Shown here piece after piece: positions 44,388 to 53,686 of a stretch of 64,000 bases of DNA. Origin of the DNA: Pseudobacteroides cellulosolvens ATCC 35603 = DSM 2933 (GTDB lineage: Bacteria > Bacillota > Clostridia > Acetivibrionales > DSM-2933); the NCBI RefSeq assembly GCF_001262605.1, contig NZ_LGTC01000001.1:248001-312000 (forward strand). The letters run 5' to 3'. Every line of letters starts with the position of its first letter. Position 1 is the stretch's first letter. Below the pieces are notes generated by a model. That model had not been told where the DNA came from and made no database searches. It saw nothing but the letters and a program-made list of their open reading frames with translations. The position numbers were made by a program, and so were the translations under genes.

Positions 44388-44936
44388 ATGAATTTTGATG
44401 AAAAGACCATTGGAAGAGAACATACATATAAAGGAAGTATTATTGATGTTGAAACTTTAGAAGTACTTTTGCCGGATGGAAAGAAAGCAACAAGGGATGT
44501 TGTTTTGCATCCGGGTGCTTCTGTGGTAATACCTATTTCAGATAATGGGGAAATTTATATGGTAAGGCAGTACAGGAAGCCTATTGAAAGAACTACCATC
44601 GAGTTGCCTGCGGGAAAACTGGATGCCGGGGAAGATCCAAAGGTATGTGCTGTAAGAGAATTAAGTGAAGAAACAGGTCTTGTTGCTGAGAATGTAAAAC
44701 ATCTTATAAGTATTCACAGTACTCCAGGATTCAGTAATGAGGTACTTCACTTGTATGTAGCAATTGGCCTTAAAGAAGGAGAAGCACATTCTGACGAAGA
44801 TGAATTTGTGGATTGTGAAAAGTATGAAATCAAAAAGCTTATAGATATGATACTAAACCATGAAATAACAGATGCGAAAACAATCATCGGTATTTTAATG
44901 GCAGATAGGATAATCAAAGGAGATATTAAATTTTAA
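44388..44936 (+). CDS. nudF: ADP-ribose pyrophosphatase (Nudix)
   Basis: 182 aa from ATG 44388 behind GGGGTGG. Nudix box complete: GKLDAGEDPKVCAVRELSEE then TG. The preceding HPGASVVIPI and VRQYRKPIE and following STPGFSNEVLHLYVA are typical of ADP-ribose pyrophosphatases of the NudF type. It hydrolyses ADP-ribose to AMP and ribose 5-phosphate. Confidence 0.9.
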   Translation: MNFDEKTIGREHTYKGSIIDVETLEVLLPDGKKATRDVVLHPGASVVIPISDNGEIYMVRQYRKPIERTTIELPAGKLDAGEDPKVCAVRELSEETGLVAENVKHLISIHSTPGFSNEVLHLYVAIGLKEGEAHSDEDEFVDCEKYEIKKLIDMILNHEITDAKTIIGILMADRIIKGDIKF

Positions 44937-44956
44937 ATTCTTGTTTTAATTATAAA

Positions 44957-44996
44957 AAAAGAGCTTCTAGTCCGTTTGGCGGGTTGAAGCTCTTTT
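44957..44996. terminator. Bidirectional terminator after nudF
   Basis: AAAAGAGCTTC/GAAGCTCTTTT stem (44957-44967 with 44986-44996) lies between nudF and the convergent DUF2007-like gene. Confidence 0.82.
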
Positions 44997-45008
44997 GATA
45001 TGGAAGTA

Positions 45009-45398
45009 TTAACCGTATATTATATACAATATTAAACCTATGAGTAAACTTGGCAAAAAGAATAACAATAGAATCCAAATTCTGCGATTCCTTATTTTTA
45101 TGTATTCTTTATTAGCTTCTATTAGTTCTTTTTCTTCCTCGTCTATTTTGCTGTTATTCTCAAAATCTTTAAGTATATTCTTTGCATCATCCAATAAGTT
45201 TGAGGGTACATACAAATCTATACCGAAGGATGTCATACCCATATAAATGTCAAGGTAAGCACCGGCCTCCTTGAATTTTTTCAATACAGGGATGCCACAG
45301 GCTTTTAAATCAGCTTCTATCAATTGCGCTTGAATTTCACCATGTACTGAGGTGAGAAAAGCAGTTTCGCCAGAATTGACATCCTTATTATCATTCAT
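45009..45398 (-). CDS. DUF2007-like protein with C-terminal membrane anchor
   Basis: 129 aa behind AGGAGGGAT. The N-terminal 75 residues fit the DUF2007 (putative signal-transducing) fold: LTSVHGEIQAQLIEADLKACGIPVL, given as the region 15-39, and FGIDLYVPSNLLDDAKNILK. An acidic linker follows, then a C-terminal membrane segment (about 108-127, WILLLFFLPSLLIGLILYII). Function unknown. It is divergent from spoIIM and convergent to nudF. Confidence 0.75.
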   Translation of the reverse strand: MNDNKDVNSGETAFLTSVHGEIQAQLIEADLKACGIPVLKKFKEAGAYLDIYMGMTSFGIDLYVPSNLLDDAKNILKDFENNSKIDEEEKELIEANKEYIKIRNRRIWILLLFFLPSLLIGLILYIIYG

Positions 45399-45566
45399 GT
45401 CATATCCCTCCTAAATACTACCTATTATATAATAGTATAACATAGAAAAATATTTTCCAAAACATACAGTTTACATTATATGCTGATTGTAATTTTTTCG
45501 ATTTGAGTTGCATAAAATTCATTATAAGGATTAGAAAGCCAAGGAATTGTAGAAGGAGGCGAAGAT

Positions 45567-46202
45567 TTGTTTTCTAATGCAAAATGTGCTTTTGTAAAAC
45601 ACATAAAATCAAACTCAAGCATTTACTTATTGCTTTTGCTTGCTTTTATAATTGGAGTGACAATAGGTGCTTTTACAGTAAATGGATTGACAGCGATGCA
45701 AAGAGAAGAGCTAAAGAACTATTTTCAAGGATTTCTGGAGCTGTTTGATAAACAGGATATTAATAGTGCCGAATTATTCAAGGTTTCTCTAATGGAAAAC
45801 ATAAAACAAATCACAGTTATCTGGCTTCTTGGTGTGTGCATAATAGGTATACCATTTATATTTGTTTTTGTTGGAATAAGAGGATTTTTGACTGGATTTG
45901 GTTCAGGACTTTTAATACAGACATTTGGCGTAAAGGGTGTTGTTTTTATTTTAAGTTCACTTTTACTAAAGGAAATTATCATACTGCCATGCATAATAAT
46001 TTTAGGGGTCAATGGCATTAAATTTTCTCTTGGTATTATAAAGAATAAATCTATTAAAAGAATTTCAAAGGAAAGTTTGAAGAGCAACCTAATATCATAC
46101 TGCTTGTCTACAGCTTTCATTGCTTTAGTAATGATAGGAGGTATATTCATGGAAGTTTATATATCACCTGTATTAATTAGAGTGATTTCACCAATATTTT
46201 AA
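45567..46202 (+). CDS. spoIIM: Stage II sporulation protein M
   Basis: 211 aa from TTG 45567, seven bases behind AAGGAGG. Five membrane helices with the family's IIGVTIGAFTVNGL (residues 28-41), WLLGVCIIGIPFIFVFVGIRGFLTGF and LKEIIILPCIIILGVNG segments. SpoIIM is part of the engulfment peptidoglycan machinery with SpoIID and SpoIIP. The neighbourhood spoIIM-xerD-deoB is conserved in endospore formers. Confidence 0.93.
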   Translation: MFSNAKCAFVKHIKSNSSIYLLLLLAFIIGVTIGAFTVNGLTAMQREELKNYFQGFLELFDKQDINSAELFKVSLMENIKQITVIWLLGVCIIGIPFIFVFVGIRGFLTGFGSGLLIQTFGVKGVVFILSSLLLKEIIILPCIIILGVNGIKFSLGIIKNKSIKRISKESLKSNLISYCLSTAFIALVMIGGIFMEVYISPVLIRVISPIF

Positions 46203-46628
46203 AACTAATGTTTACAATGGGTTTTATCTGTCAATAATTAAATTGTAAGATAAATAATATTGATAACATGAAATACATGTAAAAAGAAGTATTAATAATA
46301 AGATAGTTTTTTTTGGATTATTAACAAATATTGCTTTAAAAATATTACGAAATGTATTAAAATCTAATAGTAGGTTATTTATGAAAATTTATTAAATTTT
46401 ATTAAAATGCATAAATTTTTACATTAATTATGCCATGTTGTGCTATTTTAGTAATAATCCGGCTGGATTATTTAAATGTCTAGGGAATTATAGTGCATAC
46501 ACACCACAATTTCTCACGACAACATTAAGTTTGACAAAATCATTTCATGACTTTGTTCAAAACTAAGTGTGAGTAATTAAGAGGTATTTAAATGAAATTA
46601 TTTTAAAAGAAAAGAAGGGGAAGTTTTA
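46203..46628 (+). repeat. spoIIM-xerD gap with family B repeat (46475-46560)
   Basis: AT-rich, without a gene. The segment 46475-46560 (TGTCTAGGGAATTATAGTGC, then ACCACAATTTCTCACGACAA, then CATTAAGTTTGAC and CATTTCATGACTTTGTT) is a full-length copy of family B and aligns along its length with 52431-52512. Confidence 0.65.
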
Positions 46629-47513
46629 ATGGAAGGAATAATTCAAAAGTTTATTCTGTTTTTGGAAAAGGATAAGCGACTGTCACTAAATACTCTACAG
46701 TCATATAAGAGAGATATTGAACAGTACATATCCTATTTGAAAGAAATCAACTTGCTTAACATAACCAATACCAATAAGACTACGGTAATAACCTATCTTT
46801 TGCATTTGCAGAAGAAAGGAAGAGCGGTTTCGACTATTTCAAGGAATCTGGCTTCAATAAGGTCTTTATATCAATATATGTATAAAAACACATTGATTGA
46901 TGCTGATCCAACAGTTGATCTTGATTCTCCGAAAGTGGAAAAAAAGCTTCCTCAGATTCTATCAACAAGTGAAGTGGAGCTGCTGCTTGATCAACCAAAG
47001 TGCGTAGATCTAAAAGGCTACAGAGATAAAGCAATGCTTGAGCTTCTTTATGCAACAGGTATACGGGTATCGGAACTTATTAATCTTAACTTGTCTGAGG
47101 TTAATCTGGAGATGGGATTTATAAAATGCAACAAGGGTTTGCGAGAGCGGGTAATACCTATAGGTTCAATAGCTGTAAACGCACTTGTAGAGTATCTTAA
47201 TAAGTCGAGAAACCTGCTGATACAAAAGCCTGATGAGAAAGCCTTGTTTGTTAATATTAACGGAGGAAGACTTACAAGACAGGGCTTTTGGAAAATAATT
47301 AAGCAGTACAAGAATCAGGCAAAGATAAATAAGGATATAACACCTCATACATTACGTCACTCTTTTGCAGCACATTTACTTGAAAATGGTGCAGATCTAA
47401 GATCAATACAAGAAATGCTAGGACATTCAGATATATCTTCAACTCAAGTGTATGCCCAGATTGCAAAAAATAAGATTAAGGAAGTATATAAAAAGACTCA
47501 CCCAAGGGCTTAG
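46629..47513 (+). CDS. xerD: Tyrosine recombinase XerD
   Basis: 294 aa behind GAAGGGGAAG. Core-binding domain at the N-terminus (FILFLEKDKRLSLNTLQSY), catalytic domain with Arg in YATGIRVSELINL, Lys/His/Arg in HTLRHSFAAHLLENG, LGHSDISSTQVYAQI with the nucleophilic Tyr near 279. It resolves chromosome dimers at dif. The gene order spoIIM-xerD-deoB favours XerD over XerC or a phage enzyme. Confidence 0.93.
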   Translation: MEGIIQKFILFLEKDKRLSLNTLQSYKRDIEQYISYLKEINLLNITNTNKTTVITYLLHLQKKGRAVSTISRNLASIRSLYQYMYKNTLIDADPTVDLDSPKVEKKLPQILSTSEVELLLDQPKCVDLKGYRDKAMLELLYATGIRVSELINLNLSEVNLEMGFIKCNKGLRERVIPIGSIAVNALVEYLNKSRNLLIQKPDEKALFVNINGGRLTRQGFWKIIKQYKNQAKINKDITPHTLRHSFAAHLLENGADLRSIQEMLGHSDISSTQVYAQIAKNKIKEVYKKTHPRA

Positions 47514-47673
47514 GAATTGGGATAAAGTATCTCTTTTATTAATTTGGTCATGAGAATGATTTCCAATCAAAAGTGTAGTATAATATAATATAGATTAATG
47601 TAGATGTTGATATGAGCTGTAAGAAGTATTCTTATGGTTCTTTTTATTTTACTATTGTCAAGGAGGCATTAGA

Positions 47674-48846
47674 ATGAGAAGAATTGTACTTATTGTATTA
47701 GACAGTGTGGGTATGGGTGAATTGCCGGATGCAGCCATTTATGGTGATGTCGGCAGTGATACATTAGGAAATATATCAACGGCCATGGGAGGCTTGAGGC
47801 TGCCTAACTTAGAAAGGCTTGGCCTTGGAAATATCGATAATATAAGAGGTTTCAATAAATATAAATCTCCAGACGGCTGTTATGGTCGTATGGCTGAACA
47901 GTCATTAGGGAAGGATACAACTACCGGGCATTGGGAAATTGCAGGGCTTATCCTGGATAAGGCATTTCCTGTCTATCCTTCAGGATTTCCCAGGGAAATA
48001 ATTGAGGAATTTGAAAGCAGGATAGGAATAAAGACTATTGGTAATTTTGCTGCATCAGGAACACAAATTATAGATATGCTTGGAAAAGAACATGTTGAAA
48101 CAGGATATCCTATAGTCTATACATCAGCGGACAGTGTTTTCCAAATCGCTGCCCATGAGGATATTGTACCCGTTGAAAAACTATATGAAATGTGCAGTAT
48201 TGCAAGAACACTTCTAACAGGGGATCATGCTGTTGGAAGAGTGATAGCCAGACCTTTTACAGGTGTACAGGGGAGTTTTAAGAGGACAGATAGACGAAGG
48301 GATTTTTCTTTAAAACCATTAAGAAAAACTGTTCTGGATTATGCTAAAGAATCAGGATTCATGGTTAAGGCAGTGGGTAAGATAGAGGATATTTATGGCG
48401 GACAGGGAATAACCCATGCTGTACACACCCACGATAACATGGATGGTATTAACAGAACTCTCCAATATATGAGTGAAAGTTTTGAAGGTATTATATTTAC
48501 CAACCTGGTTGACTTTGATATGGTGTATGGACATCGCAATGATGCAGCAGGTTATGCTAAGGCATTAATTGCATTTGATGACATGGTTCCTGAGATAATT
48601 GGGAAATTAAAAGACGAGGATATACTGATTATTACGGCAGATCACGGGTGTGACCCGACAACTCAAGGAACTGATCATACAAGGGAGTACGTGCCATTGC
48701 TTATATATGGAAAAGGTGTTAAAAGCAATATAAACCTTGGTACAAGAAATACATTTTCAGATATTGCTGCAACTGTGTCCGAATATTTAGGCCTTAATGC
48801 TCAGGTTCCAGGAATAAGCTTTTTATCGGATATAAGGCATGAATAA
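47674..48846 (+). CDS. deoB: Phosphopentomutase
   Basis: 390 aa behind AAGGAGG. Alkaline phosphatase-superfamily metal sites: [14 protein letters not shown] at 7-20, [11 protein letters not shown] near 90, DGINRT, and [20 protein letters not shown] near 330. It interconverts (deoxy)ribose 1- and 5-phosphate. Cotranscription with the pyrimidine-nucleoside phosphorylase gene downstream would make a nucleoside salvage unit, though a family A repeat lies between them. Confidence 0.97.
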   Translation: MRRIVLIVLDSVGMGELPDAAIYGDVGSDTLGNISTAMGGLRLPNLERLGLGNIDNIRGFNKYKSPDGCYGRMAEQSLGKDTTTGHWEIAGLILDKAFPVYPSGFPREIIEEFESRIGIKTIGNFAASGTQIIDMLGKEHVETGYPIVYTSADSVFQIAAHEDIVPVEKLYEMCSIARTLLTGDHAVGRVIARPFTGVQGSFKRTDRRRDFSLKPLRKTVLDYAKESGFMVKAVGKIEDIYGGQGITHAVHTHDNMDGINRTLQYMSESFEGIIFTNLVDFDMVYGHRNDAAGYAKALIAFDDMVPEIIGKLKDEDILIITADHGCDPTTQGTDHTREYVPLLIYGKGVKSNINLGTRNTFSDIAATVSEYLGLNAQVPGISFLSDIRHE

Positions 48847-48957
48847 AAAATTACTTCCGCTTTTGAGCGGGTGTTGACGAGTTAAGTCAACACATGAGCG
48901 AAATTTATAGCGGAAGTTATTTTTTGATCATGACTAAGGCATGAATAAAAAATTACT
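48833..48957 (+). repeat. Family A dispersed repeat, most complete copy
   Basis: An identical 23-bp direct repeat (48833-48855 and 48935-48957, starting TAAGGCATGAATAAAA) brackets a hairpin: outer stem ACTTCCGCT/AGCGGAAGT (48853-48861 with 48909-48917) and inner stem GTGTTGAC/GTCAACAC (48871-48878 with 48886-48893). The left direct repeat overlaps the last codons of deoB, so deoB's C-terminus is partly encoded by the repeat. Confidence 0.78.
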
Positions 48958-48975
48958 AACAGAGGAGGGATGAAA

Positions 48976-50304
48976 ATGAGGATGTATGACATCATTGAGA
49001 AAAAAAGGGATGGTCATGAACTGATAATTGATGAAATTAAATTTTTTATAGATGGGTACTGCTCGGGGAATATACCAGATTATCAAGCATCTGCATTATT
49101 AATGGCTATATTTATTAGAGGCTTAAACAAAAGGGAGACAGCGGATCTTACAAATATTATGGCAGATTCGGGAGATAAGGTGGACCTTTCAAGTATTTCA
49201 GGTGTTAAGGTAGATAAACACAGCACCGGTGGGGTGGGTGACAAGACAACTTTGGTGGTTGCACCTGTTGCTGCAGCTTGCGGAGTTCCTGTAGCCAAAA
49301 TGTCAGGAAAGGGTCTTGGCCATACAGGTGGCACTATTGATAAATTGGAATCAATCCCGGGCTTTAGAACATCCCTTGGAATAGATGAATTTTTAGCTAA
49401 TGTCAGGGAAATTGGGCTGTCCATAGCGAGCCAGACAGGAAACCTGGCTCCTGCAGACAAGAAACTTTATGCATTGAGGGATGTTACGGCAACTGTAAAT
49501 AATATTTCGCTGATAGCCAGCAGTATTATGAGTAAGAAGATTGCTTCAGGTGCAGATAGTATAGTGCTGGATGTTAAAACCGGAAGCGGTGCCTTTATGA
49601 AGACTTTTGAAGATTCCGTGGCTCTTGCTAAGACTATGATTGATATAGGAGAAAGTCTTGGAAGGAGAACTTCAGCATTAATCACCGATATGGACCTGCC
49701 CCTTGGAAATGCTGTCGGAAATTCCATGGAGGTTATAGAGGCCATAGATACGTTAAAAGGAAAAGGTCCTAGTGATCTTAGAAAGTTATCTGTAGAGTTG
49801 GCGGCGAGAATGTTGCAAGGTGCAGGAAAAGGGAGTTACGACAGATGTGTGGAAATGGCAGAGAAGTCTATTATTGATGGAAGTGCACTTAAGAAACTTA
49901 CTGAGTTGATAGAAAGGCAAAATGGCAATACTAATGTTATAGATGATTATAGTATATTTGGTGAAAGTAAACATGTTTATGAATATAAGGCTAACTGCGA
50001 CGGTTATATAGCAAGTATAAGAACAGACAGTTTGGGCATTGCATCTATGATACTTGGTGCAGGCAGGGAGAATAAAGATAGTATTATAGACTACTCAGCC
50101 GGGATAATGCTTGAGAAAAAAACTTATGACAAAGTATCTAAAGGCGATGTGGTTGCACGCTTTTATACTAATAATAAGAAGAGTATAGATAATGCTGCTC
50201 AGATTTTAGACAGTTCTATTACCATTTCCAATGACAATTTGCAAATGAGGCCTTTAATCCTTGCTTATATAGATTCATCAGGTGTAAATAAGTACATTCC
50301 TTAG
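48976..50304 (+). CDS. pdp: Pyrimidine-nucleoside phosphorylase
   Basis: 442 aa from ATG 48976, seven bases after GAGGAGG; ATG 48970 is too close. Signature KHSTGGVGDKTTLVVAP near 80-96, KMSGKGLGHTGGT near 108, and the thymidine/pyrimidine phosphorylase C-terminal domain (ASMILGAGRENKDS). It splits uridine and thymidine with phosphate, yielding the sugar 1-phosphate used by DeoB. Confidence 0.96.
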   Translation: MRMYDIIEKKRDGHELIIDEIKFFIDGYCSGNIPDYQASALLMAIFIRGLNKRETADLTNIMADSGDKVDLSSISGVKVDKHSTGGVGDKTTLVVAPVAAACGVPVAKMSGKGLGHTGGTIDKLESIPGFRTSLGIDEFLANVREIGLSIASQTGNLAPADKKLYALRDVTATVNNISLIASSIMSKKIASGADSIVLDVKTGSGAFMKTFEDSVALAKTMIDIGESLGRRTSALITDMDLPLGNAVGNSMEVIEAIDTLKGKGPSDLRKLSVELAARMLQGAGKGSYDRCVEMAEKSIIDGSALKKLTELIERQNGNTNVIDDYSIFGESKHVYEYKANCDGYIASIRTDSLGIASMILGAGRENKDSIIDYSAGIMLEKKTYDKVSKGDVVARFYTNNKKSIDNAAQILDSSITISNDNLQMRPLILAYIDSSGVNKYIP

Positions 50305-50307
50305 GAT

Positions 50308-50397
50308 GACTAAGAATCAACTTTCGCTATAAATTTTACCCAAGTGTTGACTTTACTTGTCAACATTTGGATAGAAATTGGAAAAAATATTTTAGTC
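50308..50397 (-). repeat. Family A dispersed repeat, inverted degenerate copy
   Basis: On the minus strand it reads AAATTTATAGCGAAAGT and GACTAAA-like ends similar to family A; the inner stem GTTGACTTTA...TTGTCAAC is kept. It lies right after the pdp stop codon. Confidence 0.55.
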
Positions 50398-50464
50398 GTT
50401 CCTTACATACTGTTTAATTTTAATATTCAGATGTAATATATTCCATTACTGTATTGAGATATGT

Positions 50465-50495
50465 AAAGAACTGCCTTAAAAAGGCAGTTCTTTAA
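50465..50495 (+). terminator. Terminator downstream of pdp
   Basis: A perfect 13-bp stem AAAGAACTGCCTT/AAGGCAGTTCTTT (50465-50477 with 50481-50493) with an AAA loop. Confidence 0.82.
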
Positions 50496-50702
50496 CATTC
50501 TATGAATTTTATTGTATGGGATTGCAACGAATGTCCATAAATTGATTAATGTTGTTCGAAATAATACCTGACTTGGAAGGAAAATGAAGCTATTATATGG
50601 CTTTTGAGTAACAAATTACACTTTAACTTATAACAATCAGAATTTATAATAACATTGAAAATATTATTTCGTGTACTTATTATATTACAAGTGATTAATT
50701 TT

Positions 50703-50878
50703 TACATTTGTCTATCGTAAATTTATTAAAATCAATTTATCTTATTATTTGTCAATTACAAAATAACGTATAAAACGTTCGTTATTTTTTGATGCCAAAT
50801 AAAGATTAATGCTTATTTTAATCATGTTGAAACGTTTGTTATATGCTCTGTCAAATGTAAGGTCATTAACACTTTTAA
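50703..50878 (-). repeat. Family C hairpin element with a second copy nested inside
   Basis: On the minus strand the outer arms read CTTACATTTGACAGAGCATA and CGATAGACAAATGT, as in the copies at 33723 and 58898. The apical region is interrupted by 98 bp (50725-50822) bounded by ATTAAAAT/ATTTTAAT that itself has TATTTGGCAxxAAAAATAACGAACG and TTGACAAATAATAAGAT, i.e. a second family C unit of the same length as copy 1. Confidence 0.7.
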
Positions 50879-50967
50879 TATAGTGCAGGCACTTAGTGAA
50901 AATTGTTATAGCAGAATATATTGGGTTCATATCGCATAGTAATACATTAGGAACATTTACTAAAGAT

Positions 50968-51035
50968 ACAAAATTACGATGTGATTTTGCAACCTTGATG
51001 GTTGTGGTGAGAAATTATGGTGTAGACATAAAATA
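50968..51035 (-). repeat. Family B dispersed repeat, inverted copy
   Basis: The minus strand reads TATGTCTACACCATAATTTC then TCACCACAACCATCAAGGTT, matching the family B copies at 46475 and 52431. It ends about 40 bases before the dacF start. The rest of the 50305-51075 gap has no gene that I can support. Confidence 0.65.
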
Positions 51036-51075
51036 GTTCTGCCCTACTTATAAAATAAAAATCGGGGGGATTTTA

Positions 51076-52293
51076 GTGATTAAGAGGTTGAGTGTTATCT
51101 TCATACTAATTGTGTCATTGTTTGCCAACACAGCAATAATGCCGGTGGTAGCGGCACCTCAAAAGAATACCAGTCAAACATCAGAAAATACTGCAGCTAA
51201 GAAGGAAGAAGCGAATAAAACACTGGAATTAAAAGCGAAGGCAGCAATACTGATTGATGCTGAGACGGGAACTGTAATGTTTGAAAAAAACAGCCATGAA
51301 GAGCTTCCTTTAGCGAGTGTTACAAAGGTTATGTCAATGCTTCTCATAATGGAGGCTATTGACTCAGGTAAGGTTACCTATGAAGATATGGTACCTGTAT
51401 CGGAACATGCATATAATATGGGTGGGTCACAAGTCTATTTAAAGCCTGGAGAAGAGTTTACGGTATTGGAAATGTTAAAGGCAGTTGCTATACATTCAGC
51501 TAACGATGCAGTGGTAGCTTTAGCTGAAAAGATCAGCGGCAGCGAGGAAATCTTTGTTAGTGCCATGAATGAGAAGGCCAAGCAATTAGGTATGAATAAT
51601 ACAAACTTTTTGGATTGCAACGGTTTAACAGATGATGGGCATTACAGCTCTGCTTCAGACATTGGCAAAATGTCGGCAGAACTTATTCGTAAACATCCCA
51701 AAGTACTTGAAATAACTAAAATTTGGCAGGATAAGTTTAGAAACGGACAGTTTTCTTTGGATAATACAAACAGGCTTATACACACATATAACGGTGCAAC
51801 TGGTTTAAAAACCGGGTTTACTACAAAAGCAGGCTATTGCCTTTCCGCATCAGCAGATAGGAATGATATGCAGCTGATTGCTGTTGTTCTGGGTGAGCCG
51901 GATTCCAACACAAGATTTGCTGAGGCTAAAAAACTTTTAGATTACGGATATGCAAATTATCAAATGGTTAAGATAAAAAATAAAGGCGAAGAGTTAGGCA
52001 CTGTAGAAGTTAAAAAAGGTGTAGGTACAAGTGTTAAAGGTGCTTTAAAGGCAGATGTGAGCTTAATGATTAAAAAAGGTAAGAAAGATACTATAAAGCA
52101 AAATGTAAAAATGACCGAATCAATTGAAGCACCCGTTAAATCTGGCCAGAAAATTGGTGAGATAACCTTTGAGGACAATGGCCAAATAATTGCTAAAGAA
52201 GATGTTGTAGCTGTTGAAGAAGTAAAGAAGGCTTCCTTTGTTCGTCTGTTTTTCAGGATGGTTGTCGGATGGTTTGGGATTGGGCGTAAATAA
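51076..52293 (+). CDS. dacF: D-alanyl-D-alanine carboxypeptidase (DacF/PBP5-type)
   Basis: 405 aa from GTG 51076 behind GGGGGGA. Signal peptide 1-27. Catalytic SxxK in ASVTKVMSM near 81, SxN in HSANDAVV near 140 and KTG in GLKTGFTTKAGYC near 244. The C-terminal PBP5_C beta domain (about 300-385) ends with a basic, amphipathic tail (VRLFFRMVVGWFGIGRK) for membrane binding. It trims pentapeptides. Position after deoB-pdp parallels dacF near spoIIA in Bacillus, so a sporulation role is plausible, though spoIIA genes do not follow here. Confidence 0.93.
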   Translation: MIKRLSVIFILIVSLFANTAIMPVVAAPQKNTSQTSENTAAKKEEANKTLELKAKAAILIDAETGTVMFEKNSHEELPLASVTKVMSMLLIMEAIDSGKVTYEDMVPVSEHAYNMGGSQVYLKPGEEFTVLEMLKAVAIHSANDAVVALAEKISGSEEIFVSAMNEKAKQLGMNNTNFLDCNGLTDDGHYSSASDIGKMSAELIRKHPKVLEITKIWQDKFRNGQFSLDNTNRLIHTYNGATGLKTGFTTKAGYCLSASADRNDMQLIAVVLGEPDSNTRFAEAKKLLDYGYANYQMVKIKNKGEELGTVEVKKGVGTSVKGALKADVSLMIKKGKKDTIKQNVKMTESIEAPVKSGQKIGEITFEDNGQIIAKEDVVAVEEVKKASFVRLFFRMVVGWFGIGRK

Positions 52294-52337
52294 TTAAGAT
52301 TAGAAAATAAAAGATATATTTAAAATAAAGATTAATT

Positions 52338-52402
52338 AAGGCTGCCTCAATTAGAGATCACACATTGTTTTTATGTGCAATATCTAAGAATGGCAGCTTT
52401 TT
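52338..52402 (+). terminator. Terminator of dacF
   Basis: GCTGCC/GGCAGC outer stem with flanking A-T pairs (52338-52346 with 52392-52400) and an inner CACAT/ATGTG hairpin, ending in a T run. Confidence 0.65.
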
Positions 52403-52430
52403 AAAGTTTATGGAAATCTGCTTTTTGAAT

Positions 52431-52512
52431 GTCTGTAGAATTATGGTGTATCACATGCCACAATTTCTCATGACAACCATCAAGTTTTACTCATTTCATG
52501 TTTTTGTTTTTA
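52431..52512 (+). repeat. Family B dispersed repeat, copy before membrane-protein operon
   Basis: GTCTGTAGAATTATGGTGTA, CACATGCCACAATTTCTCAT, GACAACCATCAAGTTTTAC and TCATTTCATGTTTTTGTTTT align with 46475-46560. Confidence 0.7.
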
Positions 52513-52679
52513 ATAGTATTGAGTATCGCCATGAAAAATAGTAAAATGTTTTATAGTGTCACAATATTTTCTTTTTTTATTAATAGATATTTTCTCTTTC
52601 AAAAATAATAGATTTATCACTTTTAATATAGTAGAAATAATTGTTTTTTAATAAAATAATTCCATGAAAAGAGGTCTAA

Positions 52680-53660
52680 ATGAGAGATATTGAAACCAGG
52701 CTGAAAAAAATGTCGGCAGTTGATATAGTTGATTATTCAATTGAAGTATATAAAAGAAATATAAAAAAGCTTACCATTTTGACACTTATTATGTATGTTC
52801 CTTTTGCTCTTTTATATGTGTTCCTATCAGGTAGTATATCTAAAGATCTCAATAGGCTGACAAATGAAAGTGGAGCAAGTTTTTCATTGGCAATGGCTTT
52901 TCTTCTGGTTAGCATAGTTTTATTTATTGTTTATATATGCTATTTTTTAACGGTAAACGGTGTTTTGCAAGCAGCGATTTCTAAAGTTGTATATAATGAC
53001 GTTGTTTATGGCAGGAGTCTTGGACTAAAAGAAGTTATTAAAGAAAGTTTCAAGAAAATATTTAGAATTTTAGGATACAGAGCATTGTTTTACCTAATTA
53101 TGGCGGGTGTAATAATTGGTACACTCATTGCAGTAATTATATTCCTTTGGGCGGTTTTATTCTTATTTGGAATAGGAATGACTTTGTTTTCGGGTGGAGG
53201 TCGCTTTATTGAAGGGTTCACTATATTTTTTGGTGCTATAATAATGATCGCTATAGTCTTAGGTGCCATAATGAGTCTGGGGTTTTTCTACATCAAATTC
53301 GGCTTTGGTGTTCAAGCCATCTCCATCGAGAATAAAGGTGCAACAGATGGAATTTCAAGAAGCTCGGAATTATCTAGAAAAATGTTCTGGAATTCGTTTA
53401 TTGCATTGTTTACCGGTGGGCTTATTTATTTTTTTATACCATCCATATCAATAGGAATAACTGTAATATTGTCATTTGCCGATAATGAATTGTACAGGCA
53501 GGTGCAGCTTGCAGCTACTGCATTTGTACAGTTGGGGTATGCACTTTTATACCCGTTTTTGGCTACTCTGACTACAAACATTTTTATAAATTGGAAAATA
53601 TGTAATGAAGGTCTTGATCTTGAAGTTAAAGTTGATAAACTGTTAGAGGGCAATGACTAA
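52680..53660 (+). CDS. Membrane protein, first gene of MoxR/DUF58 operon
   Basis: 326 aa, six or so membrane helices (about 33-53, 72-98, 130-160, 175-210, 235-265, 280-300). The pattern (helical soluble N-terminus with RLKKMSAVDIVDYSIEVYKRNIKKL, then long hydrophobic helices separated by short basic loops) is that of glycerophosphoryl-diester-phosphodiesterase-type membrane domains/DUF7847. No catalytic domain is attached. It starts the operon 52680-57848, 26 bases ahead of the DUF4129 gene. Role unknown. Confidence 0.62.
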   Translation: MRDIETRLKKMSAVDIVDYSIEVYKRNIKKLTILTLIMYVPFALLYVFLSGSISKDLNRLTNESGASFSLAMAFLLVSIVLFIVYICYFLTVNGVLQAAISKVVYNDVVYGRSLGLKEVIKESFKKIFRILGYRALFYLIMAGVIIGTLIAVIIFLWAVLFLFGIGMTLFSGGGRFIEGFTIFFGAIIMIAIVLGAIMSLGFFYIKFGFGVQAISIENKGATDGISRSSELSRKMFWNSFIALFTGGLIYFFIPSISIGITVILSFADNELYRQVQLAATAFVQLGYALLYPFLATLTTNIFINWKICNEGLDLEVKVDKLLEGND

Positions 53661-53686
53661 ATTATTAAAACTGAGGTTTCATAATA

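Noticed and set aside
50745..50930. 61-codon minus-strand frame with residues such as FDRAYNKRF and SKNNERF
   Set aside because: It is the chance translation of the nested family C repeat; the similar stretches within it are just the two repeat copies.
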